NCBI RefSeq assembly: GCF_003609635.1
Contig: NZ_MCIA01000034.1
Span: 62,001-126,000, forward strand
Direction: 5' to 3'
DNA from: Lacrimispora algidixylanolytica
GTDB taxonomy: Bacteria > Bacillota > Clostridia > Lachnospirales > Lachnospiraceae
DNA: 64,000 nucleotides
Translations under genes and position numbers: made by a program
Notes under the pieces: generated by a model
What the model was told of the DNA's origin: nothing
Databases searched by the model: none
What the model saw: the letters and a program-made list of their open reading frames with translations, nothing else
Shown: positions 27,721 through 35,907 of the stretch, piece by piece
How the letters are laid out: the number at the start of each line of letters is the position of its first letter
Numbering within the stretch: the stretch's first letter is position 1

Positions 27721-28476
27721 TTAAAGTCGTTTGATGTGAAAGCCTCCATCCACATCAATGTAGTTTCCTGTGGTGTATGGGAATTTCCCTCCTGCAAACG
27801 CGCTTACTGCCAATGCCACATCCTCCGGCACTCCCCAGCGGCGGATTGGAAATACGCCATCCTCAATCATCTTCTCGTATTTTGATTGTACTGTACTTGT
27901 CATATCGGTTAAAATGACACCTGGTCTCACTTCATAGACAAGAATTCCTTCACTGGAGAGACGGTCTGCATACAGCTTAGTCAGCATGCTGACACCTGCT
28001 TTGGAAACACAGTATTCCCCGCGATTAACAGAGCTTACTTCTGCGGAACAGGAAGAAACATTAATTATGATCCCTTTTTCCTCCTGCTGGGTCATCTGAT
28101 TTGCGACAAGCTGAGTCAAAAACATATTTCCCCGAAGATTGATACCCAGCACATAATCAAAGCTTTCCTCGCTCATCGTCAGTAAATCCGCTCTTACTTT
28201 AGGCGCAACTCCTGCATTGTTGACCAGTAAATTAATTTTCCCATAATGGGAGACACTCATCTTTACGATATGAATTCTGTCTTCCTTGTTGGAGATATCT
28301 CCTGTCACATAAAGGTAATCTCTTTCATTTTCATCAAACCATTTTAATTGTTCTGCATACGCTTCTTTTTCACGCGTTCCAACAATTACCACGGAAAAAC
28401 CATCTTCTGAAAGCTGCTTCGCAATGGCTAGTCCAATTCCACGGGTTCCTCCGGTTACGATTGCTGTCCTTGTCAT
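27721..28476 (-). CDS. Short-chain dehydrogenase/reductase, FabG-like
   Basis: A 251-residue classical SDR. The cofactor motif TGGTRGIG is at 8-15, NNAG near 87-90, and the catalytic Ser-Tyr-Lys set is present (NVSS, then YCVSK). The C-terminal DVDGGFH is typical. It resembles 3-oxoacyl-ACP reductases used outside fatty-acid synthesis, oxidising or reducing a hydroxyl/ketone with NAD(P). AGGAGG precedes the ATG. It is placed between the OYE and the flavoprotein with 13-base gaps on each side, so it probably acts in the same pathway. Confidence 0.9.
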   Translation of the reverse strand: MTRTAIVTGGTRGIGLAIAKQLSEDGFSVVIVGTREKEAYAEQLKWFDENERDYLYVTGDISNKEDRIHIVKMSVSHYGKINLLVNNAGVAPKVRADLLTMSEESFDYVLGINLRGNMFLTQLVANQMTQQEEKGIIINVSSCSAEVSSVNRGEYCVSKAGVSMLTKLYADRLSSEGILVYEVRPGVILTDMTSTVQSKYEKMIEDGVFPIRRWGVPEDVALAVSAFAGGKFPYTTGNYIDVDGGFHIKRL

Positions 28477-28489
28477 CTGACTCCTCCTG

Positions 28490-29878
28490 TTACCTTATTG
28501 CTGTTGCCAAAGCTTCTGCCGCTTCTCTAGCTTCTCTAGCTTCTCTAGCTTCTCTATACTTAGGAACGTAAACTTTTGAATCTCGAACAACACATCCGGT
28601 ACTTCCATGATCTCTCATGATCTGAGTACATTTGCTGCAGCTTACGCAAACTTTTTTAGAATCCATCTCACCCGTTGTTAAAATGTCATGAGCTGCATCT
28701 GGATATGCGAAACTAGAACGGCCAAGACCAACCATACTACAGGAATGGGACTTAATATTGGCTGCGGCTACATTTGGGATATACTTGCGAAGCCAGCTAT
28801 AGCCATTTCCGATTATTGGTACATCACCTGCTGCCTCTTGGGCTATCCTGGTGTATTCAAATATTTTTTCAAGGATTGAAAGCTGTGATTCCTCCGGTTC
28901 TGGTACACCTAGACTTGGGATATCAAATGGCCGTCCAAACTGAGGATAAACAAAGTAAGGATTGCTGGATGAAAGCGCAAACACATTGACACCGGCTTTT
29001 ACCAGCATCTTAATCAGCGCCACTGGCTCTGTACTGTCAAACTTATAAATATCTTCTTTGTCACATCCAAATCCGTATGGGTATGGATGAACATCAAACA
29101 CATTTAGCCGACATCCAATAATAAAGTCACTTCCAACGGCTTTGCGTACTGCTTCCACCGTCTGAACCAGAAAACGGCTGCGGTTTTCCAAACTTTCACC
29201 GCCGTATTTCCCTTCTCGGGTAAATCCTCCAAGTAGTTCACTTAACAGGTATTTGTGGCATGCCTTAATGTCAACACCGTCATATCCAGCTTCCTTGGCA
29301 AGCAAGGCAGATGTAACATACTTTTCTGTCAGAGCATCCAGATATTCATCTGTAACGACCTGATCATCGCTAAATACCCCGCTTCGTTCATCTAAGAGAG
29401 GATCACGGAAAGCCACCATTGGGGCTCTTGCATCACCTGGACGACTATAACGACCGGAATGAGTTAACTGAAGAATATGAATCAGGGATATATCATTTGC
29501 TTCTTTTGCAGCTTCTCTGCTTTCTTTTAAAAATTCCTTAAAAGAGTCCAAATTTTCATTTGTAAGCATTAAGGATTGTGGGTTTGCTTTTCCTTCTTCT
29601 ACGACTGCATTGGCTTCCCACCAAATTAAACTAGATCCACCTGTTGAAAATCTCATATAACGACGTTTGGTAAGCTCAGACATAGAACCATCTGGATTGC
29701 TGTCACAACCTTCCATTGGCAAGATTGCCATTGCATTTGCTGTTTTTAGATGACCTACTGTAACATTGTTCTTAAGGGGGGATAGGTCCTGTGTTAATTC
29801 GATGTTTACATTTTGACTTTCAATATCCTGTTTGAATTCTTCCAATGACTTGTACCGAAACATTTTGTGCTTTGCCAT
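28490..29878 (-). CDS. Old-yellow-enzyme-family NADH:flavin oxidoreductase with Fe-S motif
   Basis: A 462-residue FMN barrel protein. The barrel covers about 1-405 (TGGSSLIWWEA, HSGRYSRP and IIGCRLN), followed by C-x2-C-x2-C-x11-C at 411, 414, 417 and 429, the 4Fe-4S pattern of trimethylamine dehydrogenase, FadH, BaiCD and BaiH. Unlike those enzymes (about 650 residues) it lacks the C-terminal FAD/NAD domains, so electrons must come from another protein. The C-terminus ends in repeated Arg-Glu-Ala units. The ATG at 29878 follows GGAGG by 8 bases. First gene of the operon, divergent from an AraC regulator. Enoate or enone reduction is inferred. Confidence 0.88.
   Translation of the reverse strand: MAKHKMFRYKSLEEFKQDIESQNVNIELTQDLSPLKNNVTVGHLKTANAMAILPMEGCDSNPDGSMSELTKRRYMRFSTGGSSLIWWEANAVVEEGKANPQSLMLTNENLDSFKEFLKESREAAKEANDISLIHILQLTHSGRYSRPGDARAPMVAFRDPLLDERSGVFSDDQVVTDEYLDALTEKYVTSALLAKEAGYDGVDIKACHKYLLSELLGGFTREGKYGGESLENRSRFLVQTVEAVRKAVGSDFIIGCRLNVFDVHPYPYGFGCDKEDIYKFDSTEPVALIKMLVKAGVNVFALSSSNPYFVYPQFGRPFDIPSLGVPEPEESQLSILEKIFEYTRIAQEAAGDVPIIGNGYSWLRKYIPNVAAANIKSHSCSMVGLGRSSFAYPDAAHDILTTGEMDSKKVCVSCSKCTQIMRDHGSTGCVVRDSKVYVPKYREAREAREAREAAEALATAIR
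28521..28556. repeat. Four-copy 9-base tandem repeat in the OYE gene
   Basis: Four perfect copies of GCTTCTCTA (plus strand) encode the Arg-Glu-Ala run near the C-terminus. Each unit is a multiple of three, so copy changes keep the frame. Confidence 0.95.
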
Positions 29879-30008
29879 GCTTGCAACCTCCAAAGTTTAA
29901 CTATTTATGTGGCTTAATTATAAAAAATTTCATTCACATTAGCTAGACAATAAATTGTTCCATAATACACTTTTCTTGTTTACTTGTTGCATTAATACAT
30001 TTTTTTAG

Positions 30009-30036
30009 TTGACTTCCTTTAAAAAATGGTTATAAT
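30009..30036 (+). promoter_or_regulatory. Promoter of the AraC regulator gene
   Basis: TTGACT (30009-30014) and TATAAT (30031-30036) are 16 bases apart, about 100 bases before the regulator ATG. The divergent OYE gene has a TATAAT (minus, 29922-29917) but no matching -35 box, which fits activator dependence. Confidence 0.65.
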
Positions 30037-30135
30037 TTACAAACAGCCTATATCATCTTTGACGATATATTTTGCTGATGGTATTATCTACTAATGTTAT
30101 CTGTAGCAATCATTGTATAAAAGGAGGATGCTGGT

Positions 30136-31002
30136 ATGGGAGAGAATAATTCCACAACACAAATCGGAACCATTCATTCTAAGGATTTCGCTCATGCCTA
30201 TTATGATGAAAGCCATCGTAATGCAGCACTTACAAGACACCACCACACCCAAAATGAAGTCATATTTGTAAAAGAAGGACAATGTACGTTTGACATAGCA
30301 GGTGAATCATACACCATTAGAAAGAATCAAATTTTACTAATCAGCGCACTGGAAAATCACTCTACCCATTCCATGTGCAGACCTTACCATCGATACGTAT
30401 TTGTATCATCTATGGACTTATGTTCTGACTATATTCATGATCCAGTAATGGCTTCTGCCTTTATTCGCAGCAATCATTATCGCGGCGTAATTGATCTTAC
30501 TCAAGAAACTGCCGATGAAATTGAGGGTTATTTTAAAATCCTGGTATCGGAAACAGCCAATCATAAAATAAAGTGGAAAGAACGATGTGCTACCACTCTT
30601 TTTAATATATTAATTTTACTATACCGCGACAATCCAGAACTGTTTATAATCGAGAAAAATCCGGAGGATTTAAATGTTATATTTTCCATCAAGGATTACA
30701 TTGACCATAACTACAGCCAGCCATTAAGCCTGGAATCTGTTGCACAGCATTTTTATATCAATAAATATTATCTTTCTCATCAGTTTAAGGAGATTGTTGG
30801 ATACGGATTTAAGAAATATATTCAGCTTATTCGTATTAATAAAGCGAAAATACTTTTGCAGAATACAAATCTTACGGTTAATGAGATCTGTACTAAAATC
30901 GGATATGATAATATCAATTATTTTATCCGTTTATTTAAAGAAAAAGAAGAATTGACGCCATACCAGTACCACAAGATGTATTATAAAAATTATTCTTTGT
31001 AG
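30136..31002 (+). CDS. AraC-family transcriptional regulator of the redox operon
   Basis: A 288-residue regulator: an N-terminal cupin-like sensor domain (with TRHHHTQNEVIFVKEGQC) and two C-terminal helix-turn-helix units at about 185-285 (LESVAQHFYINKYYLSHQFK and IGYDNINYFIRLFK). AAGGAGG precedes the ATG. It is transcribed away from the OYE-SDR-flavoprotein operon across a 257-base gap, and is therefore its likely activator, responding to the pathway substrate. Confidence 0.88.
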   Translation: MGENNSTTQIGTIHSKDFAHAYYDESHRNAALTRHHHTQNEVIFVKEGQCTFDIAGESYTIRKNQILLISALENHSTHSMCRPYHRYVFVSSMDLCSDYIHDPVMASAFIRSNHYRGVIDLTQETADEIEGYFKILVSETANHKIKWKERCATTLFNILILLYRDNPELFIIEKNPEDLNVIFSIKDYIDHNYSQPLSLESVAQHFYINKYYLSHQFKEIVGYGFKKYIQLIRINKAKILLQNTNLTVNEICTKIGYDNINYFIRLFKEKEELTPYQYHKMYYKNYSL

Positions 31003-31018
31003 AAAATTCATTCAGACA

Positions 31019-31047
31019 TTGCAGCCAAACACGAATAGTGATAAAAT
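31019..31047 (+). promoter_or_regulatory. Possible promoter of the UvrA-like gene
   Basis: TTGCAG (31019-31024) and TAAAAT (31042-31047) are 17 bases apart, about 55 bases before the ATG. Confidence 0.45.
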
Positions 31048-31101
31048 ATAGTTAACCCACTCACATATTAACCATATCACACAAATCAGAAAGGCAAAAA
31101 G

Positions 31102-33360
31102 ATGTCAGATGATTATATACGGGTATCTGGCGCTAGAGAGCGGAATCTCAAAAAAATAAATGTCATGATACCCAAAAAGAAAATCACTGTTTTTACAGGC
31201 GTATCTGGTTCTGGTAAGTCATCTCTAGTATTTGATACAATAGCGGCGGAATCACAAAGACAATTAAACGAAACTTACTCCAGTTTTATTCGTCATCGGA
31301 TGCCTCACTACGGAAATCCTGATGTAGATATTATTGAAAATTTATCCGTGGCCTTTGTTATTAATCAAAAACGTTTAGGCGGCAATTCCAGGTCAACGGT
31401 AGGAACTGTCACTGATATTTATTCATTATTACGACTTTTATTTTCACGAATTGGAGAACCCTTTGTTGGTTATTCTGATGCTTTTTCATTTAATAATCCT
31501 GCTGGCATGTGCAATGGCTGTCAAGGGCTAGGCAACATTGAAGCTGTTGATATTAAACGGCTGTTAGACTGGAATAAATCATTAAACGAAGGGGCTGTCC
31601 GCTTTCCCACATTTGAACCTGGTGGCTGGAGGCTGACTCGCTATATTCATTCAGGTTTTTTTGATAATGACAAAAAAATATCAGACTATTCTGATAAAGA
31701 AATGGAACTACTGCTTTATGCTGATGGCATTAAGGTGAAAAGTCCCGCTCCACAATGGCATAAAACCTCATTATATGAGGGGTTGATTCCTCGTATTGAA
31801 CGAAGCTTTCTTAAAAAAGAAGATGGTGAAAAAGTCAAATACAACAAAGAAATTGAATGGTATGTTATAAAACAGGATTGTCCCCATTGCCATGGAACAC
31901 GTCTAAATGAAAACGTTTTGTCCTGCAAAGTAAATGGTAAAAACATTGCTGAATGCGCAGATATGCAGATAAACGAACTTTTGCATTTTATCCAATCCGT
32001 CCATGCTCTTGTTGCCCTACCAATTGTATCTGAATTGGAGAACCGACTTAAGCACATGGTATCTATTGGACTAGACTATTTGAGTTTAAGCAGAGAAACC
32101 TCTACCCTTTCAGGCGGAGAATCTCAAAGAATTAAAATGGTCTGTCAATTGGGCAGCAGTCTGACAGATCTTACTTATATTTTTGATGAACCGAGTATAG
32201 GACTTCACCCCCACGATATCAGTAAAATCAATGACCTTATGAAACTGCTTCGCAACAAGGGCAATACAGTTCTTATTGTAGAGCATGATCCTGATATGAT
32301 TAAAATTGCAGACCATATTATCGACATGGGGCCAGGAGCCGGAGCACTTGGAGGTGAAATCGTATACCAGGGAGATTTAAGGGGCCTAAAAACTTCGGCC
32401 ACACTGACAGGAAAGTATTTATCACACCAATCTCAGTTAAAACTTCACAAACGAATTCCAAAAGGCTGGCTCTCCATTTATAACGCAGCGCTGCACAATC
32501 TAAAAAATGTTTCCGTTGATATCCCCAGAGGGGTATTGACTGTGGTAACTGGTGTTGCCGGATCAGGAAAAAGTACACTTATCAATGAAATACTCCCCCA
32601 GTTTTATCCTGAGACCATTTTTATAGACCAGAAAGGAATTCAAGGGTCAAAACGTTCCAACTTAGCAACCTACACTGGCATTTTTGATACCATCCGTAAA
32701 CTATTTGCAAAAAAGAACGGTGTCAGCGCAGCTCTGTTCAGCTTCAATTCACAAGGCGCCTGTCCTGGCTGTAAAGGTCTTGGGGTTGTCTATACTGATC
32801 TGGCATTTATGGATACAATAGCTTCGGAATGTGAAGTATGCCATGGAAACCGCTACACGAATAAAGTACTAACTTATCAGCTAAGAGGCAAAAGCATAGG
32901 CGATGTACTTGGTATGACGGTATTAGAAGCCTTGGATTTTTTTCAGGAAAAGGAAATTGTTACGGTACTAAAACGGCTTTTGGATGTTGGTATTCCCTAT
33001 ATTACTTTAGGGCAGCCACTCAGCACTCTTTCCGGTGGTGAACTGCAGCGTATAAAGCTTGCTTCTGAGCTTGAGAACGGCGGGCAAATTTATGTTCTGG
33101 ACGAACCATCAACGGGTCTGCATATGGCTGATATAAAACAGTTGACCGAAACAATGAACCGTCTTGTAGAACAAAATGCTACCCTTATTGTCATTGAACA
33201 CAATTTAGATATTATCTGTCAGGCCGACTGGATTATTGATATGGGACCATATGCAGGACAACATGGTGGTAAGATTATGTTTTCAGGTTTGCCGGAGGAT
33301 TTAATTCATTGTAACGATTCCTTGACAGGGAAATACCTGAAAGATTATATCAAAAAATGA
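31102..33360 (+). CDS. Short UvrA-like ABC ATPase (drug-resistance type)
   Basis: A 752-residue paralogue of excinuclease subunit UvrA. Both ATPase halves are intact: Walker A at 33-40 (GVSGSGKS) and 484-491 (GVAGSGKS), signatures LSGGESQRIKM and LSGGELQRIKL, and IFDEPSIGLH and VLDEPSTGLH. Paired CxxC zinc motifs are kept (CNGCQG, CPHCHG, CPGCKG, CEVCHG). It is about 190 residues shorter than true UvrA, lacking the UvrB-binding region. Such short paralogues include self-protection proteins of antibiotic producers (DrrC-like). The downstream MarR gene, 15 bases away, suggests induction by a toxic compound. A role in general nucleotide excision repair is unlikely. Confidence 0.85.
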   Translation: MSDDYIRVSGARERNLKKINVMIPKKKITVFTGVSGSGKSSLVFDTIAAESQRQLNETYSSFIRHRMPHYGNPDVDIIENLSVAFVINQKRLGGNSRSTVGTVTDIYSLLRLLFSRIGEPFVGYSDAFSFNNPAGMCNGCQGLGNIEAVDIKRLLDWNKSLNEGAVRFPTFEPGGWRLTRYIHSGFFDNDKKISDYSDKEMELLLYADGIKVKSPAPQWHKTSLYEGLIPRIERSFLKKEDGEKVKYNKEIEWYVIKQDCPHCHGTRLNENVLSCKVNGKNIAECADMQINELLHFIQSVHALVALPIVSELENRLKHMVSIGLDYLSLSRETSTLSGGESQRIKMVCQLGSSLTDLTYIFDEPSIGLHPHDISKINDLMKLLRNKGNTVLIVEHDPDMIKIADHIIDMGPGAGALGGEIVYQGDLRGLKTSATLTGKYLSHQSQLKLHKRIPKGWLSIYNAALHNLKNVSVDIPRGVLTVVTGVAGSGKSTLINEILPQFYPETIFIDQKGIQGSKRSNLATYTGIFDTIRKLFAKKNGVSAALFSFNSQGACPGCKGLGVVYTDLAFMDTIASECEVCHGNRYTNKVLTYQLRGKSIGDVLGMTVLEALDFFQEKEIVTVLKRLLDVGIPYITLGQPLSTLSGGELQRIKLASELENGGQIYVLDEPSTGLHMADIKQLTETMNRLVEQNATLIVIEHNLDIICQADWIIDMGPYAGQHGGKIMFSGLPEDLIHCNDSLTGKYLKDYIKK

Positions 33361-33375
33361 TAGGAGGTAAGTTTC

Positions 33376-33798
33376 ATGTCAATAAAAGAATTAGAGGAAG
33401 GTTATATTCCCTTTCAATGTATGATTGTATCAGATTCAAATCGTTTTAATGTGGAAGGCGTTTCAACTGCACAATACAATATACTTGATCTTTTAAATAA
33501 ACAAGGCCCTAAAACCGCTAAAGAGCTTGCTGAGATAAGGGGTATTTCACAATCCGGCATATCAAAATTAACAAAGCGCCTGTTAGAAAAAGATTATATT
33601 GTCCAGGAAAGGCAGTCCAATGACCGACGTTCCTACAATATTATGCTTACCAGCCAGGGAAGTGCCTTTTTGAGCCGTGTTGAAGACTTCGGAAAAGAAA
33701 TTATGAATTTAATAGAAGAAGCTTTGACACCGGAAGAGGTTCACTCCTTTTCTGAGATGTGCAAAAGGATTACCAATTTGTACGCCAAAAAGCAATAA
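33376..33798 (+). CDS. MarR-family transcriptional regulator
   Basis: A 140-residue winged-helix protein with the MarR core: recognition region AKELAEIRGISQSGISKLTKRL (split here across residues 51-72) and the wing with RQSNDRRSYNIMLT. AGGAGG precedes the ATG. Coexpressed with the UvrA-like ATPase, whose gene it probably represses until a ligand binds. A strong terminator follows. Confidence 0.88.
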   Translation: MSIKELEEGYIPFQCMIVSDSNRFNVEGVSTAQYNILDLLNKQGPKTAKELAEIRGISQSGISKLTKRLLEKDYIVQERQSNDRRSYNIMLTSQGSAFLSRVEDFGKEIMNLIEEALTPEEVHSFSEMCKRITNLYAKKQ

Positions 33799-33818
33799 AC
33801 ATTCTAGTCAATACGTAA

Positions 33819-33867
33819 ACAGGCGTAAGAATGGCGTAGCTTTACGCTGTGCCATTCTTACGCCTGT
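33819..33867. terminator. Strong bidirectional terminator
   Basis: Perfect 17-base arms (33819-33835 and 33851-33867) with a 15-base loop separate the convergent MarR gene and rbsB. ATCTGTTTT follows on the plus strand. Confidence 0.85.
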
Positions 33868-33875
33868 TATCTGTT

Positions 33876-34904
33876 TTAATCCTCTTTTGTCACTAATTTA
33901 TCCACGTTCTCAGCAGTAACCAACTCATTATCCAAGATCACATATTTTTCTACCGGTTTTCCTTCTAGATAGTCGTAAGCAGCATTCATAATTGCTTTTC
34001 CAAGAAAGAAAGGCGGTTCCGCAATCGTAGCTTCTACCTTATCAGCTTTAATGGCTTTGATCGTGTCGTCAATGGCATCACAGCCAATCATTGTAATCTC
34101 ATCAAGTCTTCCTGCTGCCTCCACAGCTTCTAATGCCCCAAGAAGCATTTCATCGTTAGCCGCATACAATCCGTCGATATGGTCATTGGCCTGCAATATA
34201 TTTTCCATTACACTCATTCCCTTGGCTCGGTCAAAATCTGCCACCTGGCAGGCAACGATTTTCATATCAGGGTTCTGGCTAATAATCTCATTAAAACCTT
34301 TTGAACGGTTCTGAGCCACATTGGTTCCCATAATACCCTGAATCTCAACAATAGTTCCTTTCCCTTTCAACGTATCAACAAGATACTGGCCTGCAAGCTT
34401 GCCTGACTTTACGGCATCGTAACCAATATGGGAAACCACCTCTCCACCACTGGCCTCCCGGTCCATGGTAAGCACTGGGATACCAGCCTCATTGCAAGCT
34501 TCAATGGAAGATACAATGGCATCGGAATCACAGGTGTCAATGATGATGCAGTCTGGCTTTTTGGTAATCAGATTTTCCACATCCTTCATCTGTATCGTAG
34601 GATCATCTTGAGCATCCGTAATATAAAGCTCTACCCCAAGCTCATCGGCGGCCTTTTGTACACCACTCTTCACGTCTACGAAAAACGGATTTGTCTGGGT
34701 ATTCATAGCAAGTCCCACCACATACTTTTTATCCCCTGACTTTGATCCTGTTTTTGCTTTTAATTCATCTGCCTTTCCAGCAGTCGTATCCGTTACCGCT
34801 GTTTCCGTTTTGGTAACAGCCGTTTTTTCTGTACTGCATCCCCCTAGTGAAACAAGGGCCATTCCTAAGAGTATTGCTGCTGCCACATAATTTCTTTTCA
34901 TCAT
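33876..34904 (-). CDS. rbsB: Ribose-type sugar ABC transporter, substrate-binding lipoprotein
   Basis: A 342-residue lipoprotein: lipobox LGGC ending at C23, a Ser/Thr/Lys-rich linker, then a periplasmic-binding fold of the LacI/ribose type (Peripla_BP_4; VVGLAMNTQTNPFF, IIDTCDSDA, GLYAANDEM). It captures ribose or a related pentose and delivers it to RbsC/RbsA. It is the last gene of the deoC-rbsK-rbsD-rbsA-rbsC-rbsB unit. Two adjacent ATGs make the start ambiguous by one residue. Confidence 0.92.
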   Translation of the reverse strand: MMKRNYVAAAILLGMALVSLGGCSTEKTAVTKTETAVTDTTAGKADELKAKTGSKSGDKKYVVGLAMNTQTNPFFVDVKSGVQKAADELGVELYITDAQDDPTIQMKDVENLITKKPDCIIIDTCDSDAIVSSIEACNEAGIPVLTMDREASGGEVVSHIGYDAVKSGKLAGQYLVDTLKGKGTIVEIQGIMGTNVAQNRSKGFNEIISQNPDMKIVACQVADFDRAKGMSVMENILQANDHIDGLYAANDEMLLGALEAVEAAGRLDEITMIGCDAIDDTIKAIKADKVEATIAEPPFFLGKAIMNAAYDYLEGKPVEKYVILDNELVTAENVDKLVTKED

Positions 34905-34944
34905 AGCGCTTCCTTCCCTTCTCCATACATTATAATAGTTTTAT

Positions 34945-35907
34945 TTACCCTGCTTTCGCAGATAAATCCTTCACCTTCTTATCCACCAAAACTGCAATAA
35001 GTACGACTGCACCTTTTACGATATTGGTCGCATGTGGATTTACATTCATGAGAGTAAGAATATTGTCAATGATACCCATAATCATGGCGCCAATTACCGT
35101 TGGAAGAACAAACCCGGTTCCTCCACTTAAACTGGTTCCCCCAAGAATAACTGCTGCAATGGCATCCATTTCAATTCCCTGTCCACTGGTGGACTGGGCA
35201 GATGAAAGCCTGGCTGTTAATACCACTGCTGCGATACCGCTTAAAAATCCATTCATTACATAAGCCATCCATTCTGTTCTTTTCACAGAAATACCAGATA
35301 GTCTAGCCACCTCCCTATTCCCCCCAAAGGCGTATATGCTGCGGCCAAAGCTTGTCTGCGTCAAGACATAGTGAGCCAACAAAAATAAAAGTATAAGAAT
35401 GATAACAGGCACCGGAACCCCAAGAACCGATCCCTTTCCTATAAATTTATAAGAATCCACCTTAACCGGAATGGGTGATCCTTTTGTATAGATTAAAACA
35501 CAGCCTCGAAGCAAGGTCATCATGCCCAAGGTCGCAATAAACGGAGGAATTCCGCACTGAGAGATGAAAAATCCATTGACTGCCCCGCAAGCGATTCCAA
35601 TGGCCATCGCCGTAACTACAGCCAAAGCAGTATTACCAGTAGACGCAAGTACACCGGAAGCCACCACGCCAGAAAGTCCTAGTATCGAACCAACGGACAA
35701 ATCAATGCCTCCCGTCAGGATTACAAATGTCATGCCACATGCAATAATTCCAGCAACCGTAACCTGCTTGAACACATTAAATAAATTAGACACACTTAGA
35801 AAGCTTTCCGATAAAAGTGAAGCGAAAATACAGATTACAACCAATATCAATAGTGACCGATAGATATTAACCTGATTGACTAACCTTTTTTTAATTTCCT
35901 GATTCAT
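34945..35907 (-). CDS. rbsC: Ribose-type ABC transporter permease
   Basis: A 320-residue inner-membrane permease with eight to ten hydrophobic helices and the BPD_transp_2 hallmarks GMTFVILTGGIDLSVGS and AVILGGTSLSGG. It overlaps the end of rbsA by 17 bases, so translation is coupled, and is followed by rbsB after 40 bases. Confidence 0.94.
   Translation of the reverse strand: MNQEIKKRLVNQVNIYRSLLILVVICIFASLLSESFLSVSNLFNVFKQVTVAGIIACGMTFVILTGGIDLSVGSILGLSGVVASGVLASTGNTALAVVTAMAIGIACGAVNGFFISQCGIPPFIATLGMMTLLRGCVLIYTKGSPIPVKVDSYKFIGKGSVLGVPVPVIILILLFLLAHYVLTQTSFGRSIYAFGGNREVARLSGISVKRTEWMAYVMNGFLSGIAAVVLTARLSSAQSTSGQGIEMDAIAAVILGGTSLSGGTGFVLPTVIGAMIMGIIDNILTLMNVNPHATNIVKGAVVLIAVLVDKKVKDLSAKAG

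Noticed and set aside
28521-28556. Start of a CRISPR-like array
   Set aside because: Direct 9-base units without spacers inside a coding frame; a codon-multiple microsatellite.
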